64,000 nucleotides of DNA from Bacteroidetes bacterium OLB9 (GTDB taxonomy: Bacteria > Bacteroidota > Bacteroidia > Chitinophagales > Saprospiraceae). The stretch spans positions 104,259 to 168,258 of the forward strand of contig LNBW01000067.1 in the NCBI GenBank assembly GCA_001567255.1. The letters run 5' to 3'. Below the pieces are notes generated by a model. The model did no database searches. It saw nothing but the letters and a program-made list of their open reading frames with translations, and had not been told where the DNA came from. Made by a program: the position numbers and the translations under genes. Shown in pieces: positions 28,241-38,024 of the stretch; positions within the stretch are counted from its first letter, which is position 1, and the number at the start of each line of letters is the position of its first letter.

Positions 28241-29413
28241 ATGAATGCATATATAATTCAGGGTTTCAGATCAGCAGTAGGAAAAGCTAAAAAAGGTGGT
28301 TTCCGACATTACAGATCTGATGATCTTGCAGTAGATATATTAACATATCTTCTGTCACAAGTGCCTCAACTAGACCCGATGGAAATCGACGATGTCATCG
28401 TGGGATGTGCCAACCCAGAAGGTGAACAAGGTCTCCAAATAGGCCGTCAAGTAGCTTCAAGGGCCTTTGGCAAATCAGTACCCGGTATGACAGTAAACAG
28501 ATATTGTGCTTCAGGACTAGAGGCCATCGCTATTGCCGCTGCTAAAATCAATGCAGGAATGGGACACTGCTATATTGCCGGTGGAACAGAGTCCATGTCA
28601 ATGATACCTATGACAGGATATAAGCTCTCTCCTAGTTATAAAGCAACCATGCAAAACATCAATTATCACGTGAGCATGGGCCAAACTGCTGAAGCTGTAG
28701 CTGTCAAATACCATATTTCAAGAGAACAAGCAGATGAATTTTCAGTGCGTTCTCATGCTAAAGCAGCAGCAGCCATTAAAGAAGGTAAATTTAAAGAAGA
28801 AATAGTACCCATCACTGTCAAAGAAGTTTTTGTTCAAGATGGCAAAAGAGTCGAAACCGAACACATAGTAGATACTGACGAAGGTGTAAGAGCAGATACC
28901 ACATTAGAAGTACTGGCCAAATTAAGACCAGCTTTCAAATTAGGTGGTATAGTTACAGCAGGTAATTCATCCCAAACTTCTGACGGCTCCGCCTTTGTTA
29001 TGGTGATGAGCGAAGAAATGGTCAATAAGCTTGGACTTTCGCCAGTGGCCAGATTAGTAGGTTGTGCAGTAGGCGGAGTAGATCCTCTATACATGGGTAT
29101 GGGGCCGACAGTAGCCATACCTAAAGTCCTTAAGCAAGTAGGTATGAAACTTAATGACATCCATCTCATCGAACTCAATGAAGCATTTGCGACTCAGTCA
29201 CTTGCTGTTATCAAAGAATCAGGCCTAAATCCTGATATTGTCAACGTAAATGGAGGCGCTATTGCATTAGGACATCCTCTCGGCTGTACCGGTGCAAAAC
29301 TCAGCATACAAATCATCAATGAGCTGCGCAGAAGAAATCAGAAATACGGTATGGTGACTGCTTGTGTTGGAGGAGGCCAAGGCATTGCAGGTATATTTGA
29401 ATTACTTAAATAA
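28241..29413 (+). CDS. fadA: Acetyl-CoA acyltransferase (thiolase)
   Basis: Cleaves 3-ketoacyl-CoA with CoA at the end of each beta-oxidation round. 390 aa. The acylated Cys is in [12 protein letters not shown] (Cys90), the His in NEAFA-type segment ELNEAFATQ, the C-terminal [16 protein letters not shown] loop and the final CVGGGQG Cys are all present. It follows the FadB/FadN-like gene and ends before a strong terminator. Confidence 0.95.
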   Translation: MNAYIIQGFRSAVGKAKKGGFRHYRSDDLAVDILTYLLSQVPQLDPMEIDDVIVGCANPEGEQGLQIGRQVASRAFGKSVPGMTVNRYCASGLEAIAIAAAKINAGMGHCYIAGGTESMSMIPMTGYKLSPSYKATMQNINYHVSMGQTAEAVAVKYHISREQADEFSVRSHAKAAAAIKEGKFKEEIVPITVKEVFVQDGKRVETEHIVDTDEGVRADTTLEVLAKLRPAFKLGGIVTAGNSSQTSDGSAFVMVMSEEMVNKLGLSPVARLVGCAVGGVDPLYMGMGPTVAIPKVLKQVGMKLNDIHLIELNEAFATQSLAVIKESGLNPDIVNVNGGAIALGHPLGCTGAKLSIQIINELRRRNQKYGMVTACVGGGQGIAGIFELLK

Positions 29414-29622
29414 ACCATTGATGGATAATTAGTCCACGATTAAACCTTAGTGTTTTGATAAGGTGGACAATGATACCAAATAAATGTTAGACTCGATGGA
29501 TTAATATCTCAGACAAAGTAAAAATATGTCAAAGACAGAAAAACGAAAACTGAAATGGATATGGAGTAGCATTTTCATGAAGTCGTTTTCTAATGCTTGA
29601 TTGGGATTAAATGCTTCATAAT

Positions 29623-29666
29623 AAAAAAGGGGTGTTCAACTTTAATATGTTGAACACCCTTTTTTA
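29623..29666. terminator. Strong bidirectional terminator
   Basis: GGGTGTTCAAC (29630-29640) and GTTGAACACCC (29649-29659) form a perfect 11-bp stem with an 8-base loop; A6 precedes and T6 follows. It serves the thiolase gene on the plus strand and the PorP/SprF gene on the minus strand. Confidence 0.9.
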
Positions 29667-29692
29667 TTATCTCACTTCAATAAATTAGTCTG

Positions 29693-30634
29693 TTACATTT
29701 CAACCGGCTTTTCCATAGCCTTCTTTCCTCCAAAGTGTACCCCAAGTGTCAACTCATGGGATCCATTGTTATAGTCCTGAATTCTATGTGAAGTGCCATT
29801 GTAGGAATAGTAGAAGTTTAGCATTTCAATTTTAGTACCAATCAAAAAGCCGATTCTCTTATCTGCCCCTATAGTATAATTAACACCACCTATTAACTTA
29901 TCTTCTAAAAAGCCAAATGTAAGGTTTAAATCAATATGTGTAGGAACATTATTCAACTTTTTCATGACAAGGCTTGGCGTCATCGTAATATCATGATGCA
30001 CATCTACTTTATAACCTGCCTGCAAAATTACGCCGAGCTGACGATCAGAATTTCCAGAAATGTTATCATCACTGATTCTAGAGCTAATGGCCGATGGTAA
30101 TACCAATCCATAAGTTAATCTGCCCAAATAAACACCATATAACCCAAAAGTTGCATCAAAATATTCAGCACCTTCAAGTGCTTGATTGATGATAGGATCT
30201 CCTGGTGTAGCATTTCCTAAGCCTGCCAAACCATGCTTAATATACTCTGCTGCCAGACCAAACCCTATCTGATTACGATCAGACACGATGGTGTAACTCA
30301 ATCCAACACCTCCTTTGAAAGTCTCCAACTGACCAAATTTATCACTCATGATATTCAATCCTAATCCAAGCCTATTACCCACTGATCCGTTATATCCAAG
30401 TGTTAGCGTATTGGGAGCTCCATCAATACCGGACCATTTATTCCTATAATTGAGCAATATGCTGTGATCCATTTCATATCCATAAGCACCCGGATTGATT
30501 AATGTAGGATTAAGATGGGTTTGAGTATAAATATATCTTTCATCAAAGTATCTGGACTGTGACGACACCTCAGACCTTATACCAACTAGTACTGCTAAAA
30601 GTACCAGAGTTTTTATAATATTTACTGTCTTCAT
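29693..30634 (-). CDS. PorP/SprF-family outer-membrane protein (T9SS partner)
   Basis: Outer-membrane beta-barrel-like protein of 313 aa with a signal peptide (cleavage near VSSQSRYFDE). The pattern YTQTHLNPTLINPGAYGYE, LNYRNKWSGIDGAPNTLTLGYNG and alternating strand segments is typical of PorP/SprF. These proteins help export and anchor type B sorting-domain cargo. It follows the SprB-like gene by 32 bases on the same strand, so it is the dedicated partner of that adhesin, as SprF is for SprB in Flavobacterium. Confidence 0.93.
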   Translation of the reverse strand: MKTVNIIKTLVLLAVLVGIRSEVSSQSRYFDERYIYTQTHLNPTLINPGAYGYEMDHSILLNYRNKWSGIDGAPNTLTLGYNGSVGNRLGLGLNIMSDKFGQLETFKGGVGLSYTIVSDRNQIGFGLAAEYIKHGLAGLGNATPGDPIINQALEGAEYFDATFGLYGVYLGRLTYGLVLPSAISSRISDDNISGNSDRQLGVILQAGYKVDVHHDITMTPSLVMKKLNNVPTHIDLNLTFGFLEDKLIGGVNYTIGADKRIGFLIGTKIEMLNFYYSYNGTSHRIQDYNNGSHELTLGVHFGGKKAMEKPVEM

Positions 30635-30666
30635 ATTCTGTCTTTAAAAATCTTTTTCTAATATAA

Positions 30667-33600
30667 TTATCTAAGAATAGTCACTGTACCTTTATAAACT
30701 TCACGTCTTCCTTGACCAAAGTTCACTGTCAGCACCCAAATATAACCTCCTTCTCTCAAATCTCTTCCTTCATTATCAATTCCCTGCCAAGTGTTGTCAT
30801 AATTTTTCTGCTCATAAACAAGACGACCCCATCTGTCAAATACTACTAAATCAGAAGGATAATCAGCAATGCAATTGATAAGGAACAAGTCATTTACGTT
30901 ATCACCATTAGGTGTAATTATCGCAGACGCCTCATAACACTCACCCACATTGATTTCACACTCTTTTATTTCAAGATTATTCAATCTCAACTCACAATTA
31001 TTAGCATCTGTTACTGTAACACCATAGACACCGATACCTATATTTTGTAGCTTATTGGTTAGCTCGCTACTGTTTAACCAATTAAAAGAATAATTACCAG
31101 CTCCTGTGTTACCCATATTGATCTCAATGGATCCGGTTTCATCATTTCCTTTAGTACATGATATTTTGACCGTAGCTGCAAGCTTGGTTGGTCGCGTAAT
31201 TGTTATAGCGCTTGAAGTGACCGAACCACTAGCATTCTTTATTTCTACCGTATAAGTGCCCGCAGCAAGATTTGAGAAACTAAAGTCAGGCCCATTGATT
31301 ACAAGTGGGTTGCCTATCGTTTGCGAACCGGATTTCAAAGTGACAGTGATAGGGTAACTTCCTTTCGCAACTGAACCCGAAATGACACCATTACTATCAC
31401 CAAAACATGCAATGCCAAACCCATTAAAGCTGGAGGTTACAGAAACATTGCCCAGTTGTGGACTTACAGTGATAGTTGAATCCGTCACTTCGATATTATT
31501 TCTAGTCACCACACATCCATTAGCATCAGTTACTGTAACAGCATATGTGCCTGCTTTCACATTGCTCACTTCCTGGTTACCTGAAGTAGTGCCACCTTGC
31601 AATCCACCTGACCATGAAGTGGAATAATCAGGTGTTCCTCCTGTGATACTGATAGCGATCTTACCATCATTTGCTGTAGGTGATGTCGGATGGGTAATTC
31701 CGCTTACAGCTACAGCGAGTGCATTGGCGGGTTCATTGACCGTTACTGAAGCTGTTGCTGTCTGACTATTGCTATCTGTTACAGTTACTGAATAACTGCC
31801 GGCTTTTATATTTTTAGGATTAGCCCCTGAAAGTCCTCCTGTCCAAGCAAAAGTAAATGGCTGACAGCCTCCAGATACATTGACAAGCGCTTCACCAGTA
31901 CTGTCGCCTTTACACTTAACATGCGTTGGTGTTACTGTGACCGAAAGTGGCTGTGATGTAGATCCAACGGTGAATGAAGCAGTAGCGGTACAATTTTTAG
32001 AGTCTGTTACTGTCACGTTGTATGTCCCTGCTTGCAGGTTGGTCGGATTTCCAGTATTACCTTGATCCGGTTGCCATGCATAAGTAAATCCTCCGTTACC
32101 TCCTGAAGTTCCGGTGATATTGATAGCTCCACCTTGACCACAAGATGCATTTGTTACCACACCATTGGAAGGTATAGTAATCGGAGTCGGATCTTCAACG
32201 GTCGCCGTACATGTAGTCGCAATATTTCCACCACATATAACATTAAATGTATAAGTACCGGCACCGATCCCATTCAGACTGAGGTTTCCTGCAGAAATAG
32301 CACCTCCATGCAACTTAGTGCCTGCTGAATTTTTCCATTCAAAATCACAAGTATTTCCATCAACGACTGAGACATTGATACGCCCATCTCTTGAACCTGC
32401 ACAACTAGGTTTAAAAATAGTTCCGATTGTACAGACCGGTTCAGGATCTGTGCTATCAGTACAATTTACATTGATACTTCCCCCTGTGATATTAGCATTT
32501 ACCTTGGTCGGAGTACCTCCGACTTCTGCAGATACTTCACTCGTACCAGAAATTAAAATCTGTGCAGTATAATTACTATTACTGACACATTGTAATTCAA
32601 AACAAATGCTGAAAATCTTATGCCCGTTGGGCTTAGTCTGTGGATTAGCATTAAACCATGCCACTTTTAATGTATTACTCGTGCTTGCAAAGGCACTTGA
32701 ATTCAATCCTTCAAGATCGTAACCTTCTGTTCTTATAAACTTCAGTTGTGCTGGATTCCAGCTGTAAGTTGTATTGATCCCTACGATGGCATTAAAGTTT
32801 TCGACGGTCACATCCACACAAACTGTTTGGCCTTTCTTTCCTGATGATGAGCCTGTTTTAATAATTACCGGAGGAGTGCCACCACCTTCAGTAATGGTAA
32901 CTTTACCGTATTTAAAGCAAAGTGGTACATCAGTTTGTCCTTCCTTATCCCATGAAAATTCAACTGGAGCGTCTGCCATAGTTATACATCCAACATCTCC
33001 AATCGCTCCAATCGCCTTAAAGCAGAGTTCGAAAATCACGGTACTATCAGGAAGGTTAATGGGTGTAGATGGATTAGGATTATCCCATACAATTATGAAA
33101 ATACCATTTCCAACCTGAGTTGCATTAACCCCAGAATTAATGGTCAAACCTGGTAGTCCTCCAGTAGTCGGGAACTTTGCTTCTGTATATTGCAAAATGG
33201 TAGGATCCCACTTGAAAGTACCTTGGCCAGATTGTATGTTAGTGAAATTCTTTACCGTAATTGGAACGCAGATATTCTGGTCCTTTTGTACATTTAGTGT
33301 AGGTCCCTGAAAAGTAACAAAAGTAGGGTCTGTACATACCGGATCCACACAAGTAGGTGCGGGCCCTCCGTCATTTTTAATTTTGACTGTACCCTTATTA
33401 TTCGTTAGGTTTTGGTCCTCAGTAAAGTTATCATACACCACATTTATTACGCGTGGCGTATTGCTTGTAACAATATCAGACTGTGAACCTTTTGGCCCTA
33501 TCGCAACAAAGTTGATCGTAAAAAGTCGAGTATCCGGTGGTACTGTAACTCCTGTGGTAGCTGGGTCATTCCATCCTAAAGTGATTTGACCTTTCTTAAG

Positions 33601-33876
33601 AGTACCTTGACCTGGAACGCCTATTACTCCTATATCTAAGCCCCTAATGGCTGCTGTGTTGATATTTGTAATACTTGAATATTCCAGGATTAGTGAATCA
33701 TAATTGATAGAAAACTGCAATCCGATTAGATTGGTAAAATTGGTCACCGTTACATCCACCGAGGCAGTTGTATTTTGTTCTACTTCGCTACTGGACATAG
33801 ATACGATTACCTGAGAATTAATGTAATTCAGGCAAACAAAAATGCCCATAATTAACGTCATGAAAAGTTTCCTCAT
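30667..33876 (-). CDS. SprB-like surface protein with cohesin-like domains, type B T9SS sorting signal
   Basis: 1069 aa from the ATG at 33876, which starts a signal peptide (MRKLFMTLIMG..INSQ); 12 more codons upstream are open but not signal-like. Domains by residue: three cohesin-fold modules at about 23-165, 190-330 and 337-468 (each opens with a V-x-V-x-N-F-x-N-x-x-G pattern); six SprB-type repeats of about 75 residues at 480-975 (AGTYNVTVTD and close variants); and a gliding-motility-associated C-terminal domain at about 983-1069 (ITPNGDNVND, FDRWGRLVY). The product is carried to the cell surface by T9SS. It is the first gene of a pair with PorP/SprF. Confidence 0.92.
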   Translation of the reverse strand: MRKLFMTLIMGIFVCLNYINSQVIVSMSSSEVEQNTTASVDVTVTNFTNLIGLQFSINYDSLILEYSSITNINTAAIRGLDIGVIGVPGQGTLKKGQITLGWNDPATTGVTVPPDTRLFTINFVAIGPKGSQSDIVTSNTPRVINVVYDNFTEDQNLTNNKGTVKIKNDGGPAPTCVDPVCTDPTFVTFQGPTLNVQKDQNICVPITVKNFTNIQSGQGTFKWDPTILQYTEAKFPTTGGLPGLTINSGVNATQVGNGIFIIVWDNPNPSTPINLPDSTVIFELCFKAIGAIGDVGCITMADAPVEFSWDKEGQTDVPLCFKYGKVTITEGGGTPPVIIKTGSSSGKKGQTVCVDVTVENFNAIVGINTTYSWNPAQLKFIRTEGYDLEGLNSSAFASTSNTLKVAWFNANPQTKPNGHKIFSICFELQCVSNSNYTAQILISGTSEVSAEVGGTPTKVNANITGGSINVNCTDSTDPEPVCTIGTIFKPSCAGSRDGRINVSVVDGNTCDFEWKNSAGTKLHGGAISAGNLSLNGIGAGTYTFNVICGGNIATTCTATVEDPTPITIPSNGVVTNASCGQGGAINITGTSGGNGGFTYAWQPDQGNTGNPTNLQAGTYNVTVTDSKNCTATASFTVGSTSQPLSVTVTPTHVKCKGDSTGEALVNVSGGCQPFTFAWTGGLSGANPKNIKAGSYSVTVTDSNSQTATASVTVNEPANALAVAVSGITHPTSPTANDGKIAISITGGTPDYSTSWSGGLQGGTTSGNQEVSNVKAGTYAVTVTDANGCVVTRNNIEVTDSTITVSPQLGNVSVTSSFNGFGIACFGDSNGVISGSVAKGSYPITVTLKSGSQTIGNPLVINGPDFSFSNLAAGTYTVEIKNASGSVTSSAITITRPTKLAATVKISCTKGNDETGSIEINMGNTGAGNYSFNWLNSSELTNKLQNIGIGVYGVTVTDANNCELRLNNLEIKECEINVGECYEASAIITPNGDNVNDLFLINCIADYPSDLVVFDRWGRLVYEQKNYDNTWQGIDNEGRDLREGGYIWVLTVNFGQGRREVYKGTVTILR

Positions 33877-33912
33877 ACCGGGAATTTTTGAAATTATTAA
33901 ATTCGAATGCAA

Positions 33913-34212
33913 AATTAAGTAATAATTTACGTTTTATTAAATATATTAATCGTTGTGTTCAAAAGAATGATGAATATTATTCTTTCTACTTGAAAATTAA
34001 TAAAAATTACCATTCATTTTAGTGCAAATAATGCGCCAAAAAAGTAAATAACTCAGACTTAGCGAAGGGAAACTGTCTAATTTTGTGCAAATATAATGGT
34101 TTTTTTAATAAATTGTTATATACTATAAGCAATAGAACGAAACATTATACAATTTACCCTAATTTTATAAGCACTTAATATGATTCATTTTATGTGCATT
34201 AGTTCAAGAGTA
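33913..34212. other. Spacer upstream of the SprB-like gene
   Basis: No gene. A 10-bp hairpin AAAGAATGAT/ATTATTCTTT with a 4-base loop lies at 33962-33985, about 86 bases before the SprB-like start on the minus strand; it could be an operator or an mRNA leader structure. Confidence 0.4.
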
Positions 34213-34247
34213 TAAAAAAGGAGCACTACTAATTGTAAATACTCCTT
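34213..34247 (-). terminator. Probable terminator after the ECF sigma factor gene
   Basis: AAGGAG (34218-34223) and CTCCTT (34242-34247) with an 18-base loop; on the minus strand the stem is followed by T6. The stem is short, so confidence is moderate. Confidence 0.5.
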
Positions 34248-34288
34248 GTGATTGTTGTGCCTCTTAATTCCTTTTATTTCCTAACTAA

Positions 34289-34867
34289 CTACATTGCCAT
34301 TTCAGCCTCTACCATCAATTTTCTTAAATTGATAAGAGCATACCTCATCCTACCCAATGACGTATTGATACTCACTCTTGTCATTTGAGCAATTTCTTTA
34401 AAACTCATATCAGCATAATGTCTTAAAATGACCACTTCCCGCTGCTCATCTGGCAATTTATCAATCAATGTTCTAAGCTTACTGTGTGTCTGACTCTTGA
34501 TAATACTTTTTTCAATGTGATCCTCCTTACACTCAATCACATTAAATATGTCAAAACTATCATTACTTGCCACCATCGTCATTTTCTTTGCCCTTCTGAA
34601 ATGGTCAACACACAGATTGTAGGCTATTCTCATTGCCCACTGCAAAAATTTACCTTCATTGTTGTACTTGTTATTGCGCAAGGTGTTAATAATCTTGATA
34701 AATACTTCCTGAAATATATCTTCAGCAGTTTCTGTATCTTTTACAAAGAGATATATAGAAGTATAAATCTTGTCTTTGTGCCTTTTGAGTAGGGTTTCAA
34801 AAGACTGCTGATTGCCATTAAGATAAAGGGTAATTAATTCCTGATCGTTTAACTGATTAAGCTGCAT
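34289..34867 (-). CDS. ECF-type RNA polymerase sigma factor
   Basis: Sigma-70 family factor of the ECF group, 192 aa. Region 2 includes AEDIFQEVFIKIINTL and the DNA-melting segment GKFLQWAMRIAYNLCVDHFRR; region 4 has LPDEQREVVILRHYADMSFKEIAQMTRVSINTSLGRMRYA, a helix-turn-helix. No anti-sigma gene is adjacent. It is upstream of the SprB-like gene on the same strand, separated by a terminator-like hairpin and 400 bases, so any regulation of that gene is speculation. Confidence 0.93.
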   Translation of the reverse strand: MQLNQLNDQELITLYLNGNQQSFETLLKRHKDKIYTSIYLFVKDTETAEDIFQEVFIKIINTLRNNKYNNEGKFLQWAMRIAYNLCVDHFRRAKKMTMVASNDSFDIFNVIECKEDHIEKSIIKSQTHSKLRTLIDKLPDEQREVVILRHYADMSFKEIAQMTRVSINTSLGRMRYALINLRKLMVEAEMAM

Positions 34868-35050
34868 ATCTACACATAGATTATTAATGGGTTAATAAAA
34901 TTTTCTTATTTAAGTGTAGATATTGATACTATACGCGCTTAATTTTAATAGGTTAAACAGAAATTATATTGTTAAATCTGAGGCAAAGATAAATATGTTT
35001 TTGTATTTAACAAGAGCCTGATAAAAATAAATCACAAATTATGCCAAAAA

Positions 35051-35083
35051 TTGTTCCGCCTACCGGATATTTTTTACTTTTGC
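35051..35083 (+). promoter_or_regulatory. Promoter of tRNA-Leu
   Basis: TTG at 35051-35053 and TACTTTTGC at 35075-35083, with 21 bases between, fit the Bacteroidota -33/-7 pattern. The tRNA starts 11 bases after. Confidence 0.7.
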
Positions 35084-35093
35084 GCCATCATTT

Positions 35094-35175
35094 GCCGAAG
35101 TGGTGAAACTGGTAGACACGCACGTTTCAGGGGCGTGTGACGCAAGTCATGCGGGTTCGAGTCCCGCCTTCGGCA
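35094..35175 (+). tRNA. tRNA-Leu (anticodon CAG)
   Basis: Acceptor stem GCCGAAG/CTTCGGC, D-arm with GGTAGACAC, anticodon stem CACGT/GCGTG with loop ttCAGgg (CAG at 35128-35130), a variable arm, and TpsiC arm GGGTTCGAGTCCC. Discriminator A; CCA is not encoded. The long variable arm and A discriminator fit leucine. Confidence 0.95.
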
Positions 35176-35183
35176 CTAACAAA

Positions 35184-35209
35184 AAAAGAGACCGATTTTG
35201 GTCTCTTTT
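35184..35209. terminator. Bidirectional terminator between tRNA-Leu and Hsp20
   Basis: AAAAGAGACC (35184-35193) pairs with GGTCTCTTTT (35200-35209), loop of 6. It serves the tRNA on the plus strand and the Hsp20 gene on the minus strand. Confidence 0.85.
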
Positions 35210-35233
35210 CGTTTTTAAAGCCGTCTGTAGGAT

Positions 35234-35677
35234 TTATTTTATATTAATCGTGACAGGTGCTTTAGTCTTAGCTTCTTCCTTTTTAGGTAATACCAAGGTT
35301 AGAATTCCGTTTTCATATGCAGCTTCAATTTTACCTGCTTCGACAGTATCTGCCAGATTAAAGGTTCGCTCGAATGAAGTATAATTAAACTCTTTTCTGG
35401 TCCATTTTCCTTCTTCTTTCTCTTCTTTACTATTTTCCTTCGAAGCAGATACTGTCAGTTGTCCCTTATCAATTGAGATATTAAAATCTCCTTTTTCAAG
35501 ACCCGGGGCTGCCAGCTCCATAGTAAACTTTTCATCATCTTCTGTGATATTAACTGAAGGAACTGTGGTAGAATAATCTGTACCAATAAATTCTGAAATA
35601 CTTCTATTAAATACATCATCCAGAATACTGGTCAGTGTATTACCTTGCATGAATGGATTGACTTTTACGATGTTCAT
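35234..35677 (-). CDS. Hsp20/alpha-crystallin small heat-shock protein
   Basis: ATP-independent holdase chaperone, 147 aa. The alpha-crystallin domain (about residues 42-140) has the closing motif NGILTLVLPKKEE and a conserved FxxxFxL strand pair. A second Hsp20 gene lies 39 bases upstream on the same strand. The N-terminal MNIVKVNPF segment differs from its neighbour. Probably co-transcribed with it and heat-induced. Confidence 0.93.
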   Translation of the reverse strand: MNIVKVNPFMQGNTLTSILDDVFNRSISEFIGTDYSTTVPSVNITEDDEKFTMELAAPGLEKGDFNISIDKGQLTVSASKENSKEEKEEGKWTRKEFNYTSFERTFNLADTVEAGKIEAAYENGILTLVLPKKEEAKTKAPVTINIK

Positions 35678-35716
35678 AATTATTGATTTAAAGATTAATT
35701 AATGTGTAAATTACTT

Positions 35717-36160
35717 TTATTTTACTAAGATTTTCAATGGTTGCTTTTCAGGCATATTAGGTATTCCTATCTTCAGTATGCCATTTTCAACAGCAGCATC
35801 AATATTTTCTAAATCTGCTGACTGAGGCAAGTGAAATGCTCTTTCAAATTCATTCATCATGAATTCTCTTTTTACATACTTGGTTTCTTTAGTCTCATTT
35901 CTCGCGCCTTTGACGACCAATCTACCTTCATTGAGTGATATTTGTATGTCTTCTTTTGTAAATCCCGGTACAGTCATCTCAATGGTGTGTCCTTTATCTG
36001 TTTTGAAAACATTAGCCAATGCAGGAGTATTTTTGACACGATCTTGTAATGACGCCTGTCGGACACCACTACTGGCCGGACTGAATATATCATTAAAAAG
36101 CTGGTCAAAGGTAGAATAGTGTCCTTTTCTGTTATTAGGTCTTAAAACTGTGTTTGTCAT
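35717..36160 (-). CDS. Hsp20/alpha-crystallin small heat-shock protein (second copy)
   Basis: Small heat-shock protein, also 147 aa, but clearly divergent from the next one. Its N-terminal arm has RPNNRKGHYSTFDQLFNDIF, the alpha-crystallin domain has VPGFTKEDIQISLNEGRLVVKG, and the closing motif is ENGILKIGIPN. Two non-identical copies in tandem suggest hetero-oligomers or different client ranges. First gene of the pair. Confidence 0.93.
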   Translation of the reverse strand: MTNTVLRPNNRKGHYSTFDQLFNDIFSPASSGVRQASLQDRVKNTPALANVFKTDKGHTIEMTVPGFTKEDIQISLNEGRLVVKGARNETKETKYVKREFMMNEFERAFHLPQSADLENIDAAVENGILKIGIPNMPEKQPLKILVK

Positions 36161-36389
36161 TTTATTGATTATTTAAAATATTGGTGATGAATTATTTACA
36201 TCTACTCTATTGCAATTTGTATTCCATTCAGATAATTATGAAATTTAGGCATACATTACCTTTTATCTTATGACATAATGTCTGTTTTTGTTGTGTTATA
36301 TATGTCATAATGGCATTTTGATTTGCTGTTTATTTAGTAGTTTATCATTATTAATACCTGATAGCATTCCTTTTTATACTTAATCTTGC

Positions 36390-36398
36390 TATCTTTGG
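36390..36398 (+). promoter_or_regulatory. Bacteroidota -7 element before gcvT
   Basis: TATCTTTGG lies 29 bases before the gcvT ATG and fits TAnnTTTG. Confidence 0.5.
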
Positions 36399-36427
36399 CC
36401 TTTTAAAAATAAAAATCCAATTATAGT

Positions 36428-37531
36428 ATGAAAACCACTCCTATCACGCACATACATATAGATTTAGGGGCAAAAATGGCTGATTTTGCAGGATATAATA
36501 TGCCGATTCAATATACATCTATCACTGAAGAGCACTTGACTGTCCGCAATGCTGTCGGTGTTTTTGATGTCTCACATATGGGTGAATTTATTGTAAAAGG
36601 CAAGCAAGCCCTTGACCTGATTCAGCATATCACCAGTAATGACGCCTCTAAGTTAAACCCGGGTGAAATTCAATATTCCTACTTCCCAAATGAATCCGGC
36701 GGTGTAGTTGATGACTTGCTTGTTTATAGGTTAGACAGTAACGAATCGGAAGATCCGGCATTCATGTTAGTGGTCAATGCTGGTAATATGGAGAAAGACT
36801 GGAACTGGGTCAATAACCATAATCGTTTTAATGCTCAGGTAGAAGATCATTCTGACCAGATAGGTCTTCTGGCTGTTCAAGGTCCCAAAGCCATACAAGC
36901 ACTTCAAAAACTAACAGACGTCAATTTATCAGAGATTAAATTTTATACCTTTAAAAAGGGTTGTATTGCAGGTATTGACGAAGCCATCATCTCTGCCACA
37001 GGATATACCGGTAGTGGTGGGTTTGAAATATATGTTCCTGCGGCTTTTCTTGAAAAATTATGGCATGCCGTAATGGAAGCTGGGCAAGAATTTGATATTA
37101 AACCCTGTGGCTTAGGCGCAAGGGACACGCTCCGCCTTGAAATGGGATTCTGTTTATATGGCAATGACATAGACGAGACTACATCTCCTCTTGAAGCCGG
37201 GCTAGGATGGATCACTAAGTTAAAGAAAACGACTCCATTTATAGCACAAGATATACTGATAGAACAAAAAGCAGCTGGATTAAATAGAAAACTAGTGGGA
37301 TTCATCATGGAGGAACGAAGAGTACCCCGTCATGGATACCTGATTTTTGATGCTGATGAGAATGAAATTGGAGTAGTTACATCCGGCACACAGTCACCAT
37401 CATTGGATGTACCTATAGGTATGGGATATGTGCCAGCAAACATGACAGCTGAAGACACTATCATTTATGTTCAAGCCGGTAAAAAACTGCTTGAAGCGAG
37501 GATTACGTCTCTACCTTTTTATAAGCAATAA
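36428..37531 (+). CDS. gcvT: Glycine cleavage system aminomethyltransferase (T-protein)
   Basis: Transfers the aminomethyl carbon from lipoyl-GcvH to tetrahydrofolate, releasing ammonia. 367 aa, full length. YNMPIQYTSITEEHLTVRNAVGVFDVSHMGE at the N-terminus holds the folate site with the catalytic Asp of the DVSHMGE motif; SATGYTGSGGFEIYVP and ARDTLRLEMGFCLYG are family motifs. gcvH is 20 kb away and gcvP is not in the window, so the system is not one operon here. Confidence 0.96.
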   Translation: MKTTPITHIHIDLGAKMADFAGYNMPIQYTSITEEHLTVRNAVGVFDVSHMGEFIVKGKQALDLIQHITSNDASKLNPGEIQYSYFPNESGGVVDDLLVYRLDSNESEDPAFMLVVNAGNMEKDWNWVNNHNRFNAQVEDHSDQIGLLAVQGPKAIQALQKLTDVNLSEIKFYTFKKGCIAGIDEAIISATGYTGSGGFEIYVPAAFLEKLWHAVMEAGQEFDIKPCGLGARDTLRLEMGFCLYGNDIDETTSPLEAGLGWITKLKKTTPFIAQDILIEQKAAGLNRKLVGFIMEERRVPRHGYLIFDADENEIGVVTSGTQSPSLDVPIGMGYVPANMTAEDTIIYVQAGKKLLEARITSLPFYKQ

Positions 37532-37560
37532 AAAAATTTTTATTAAACTTTACAAAAAGT

Positions 37561-37591
37561 TTGTAGATAAAACAAATGGTTATATCTTTGC
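37561..37591 (+). promoter_or_regulatory. Promoter of tRNA-Val, near-consensus
   Basis: TTG (37561-37563), 19 bases, then TATCTTTGC (37583-37591). This is the best match in the window to the Bacteroidota housekeeping promoter. The tRNA starts 33 bases later. Confidence 0.75.
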
Positions 37592-37623
37592 GTCGCTTTT
37601 ACAGAAAGGCATAGATATAATAC

Positions 37624-37698
37624 GGGAGATTAGCTCAGTTGGTTCAGAGCACCTGCCTTACAAGCAGGGGGTCACTGGTTCGAGTCCAGTATCTCCCA
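37624..37698 (+). tRNA. tRNA-Val (anticodon TAC)
   Basis: Acceptor stem GGGAGAT/ATCTCCC, D-arm TAGCTCAGTTGG, anticodon arm CCTGC-CTTACAA-GCAGG with TAC at 37659-37661, TpsiC arm with GGTTCGAGTCC. Discriminator A; CCA not encoded. 75 nt. Confidence 0.96.
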
Positions 37699-37704
37699 CT
37701 CCAT

Positions 37705-37738
37705 AAGCAATCATGGTTTATATCATGATTGCTTTTTT
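37705..37738 (+). terminator. Terminator after tRNA-Val
   Basis: GCAATCATG (37707-37715) pairs with CATGATTGC (37724-37732), followed by T6. Confidence 0.85.
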
Positions 37739-38024
37739 GTTTTAAACTACTTCCGAAAATGCTTTACTACTTCTCATAAAGATAATTTTCTTTTTTGGAG
37801 GAAAAATAAATGAAATTATATTATCTTTGTCCAATAGGTTTATTGGTGACAATTCATATTTTACAACATTTTATTTGTATAATTTAATTTTCATATAATA
37901 TTAAATTAATTCAAGACTAAATGTGTTTTATAACAAAATAATATTTCAAAAACTAGTTACTTTCAGTGTACATGCATAAGCAATGTAGTGATAAGTAATA
38001 GCTTAATCCTCAAAAACAAAAAGC
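37739..38024. other. Leader region of the patatin gene
   Basis: AT-rich DNA without a gene. A -7 element TATCTTTG lies at 37822-37829, giving a leader of about 190 bases before the patatin ATG if used. Confidence 0.4.
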
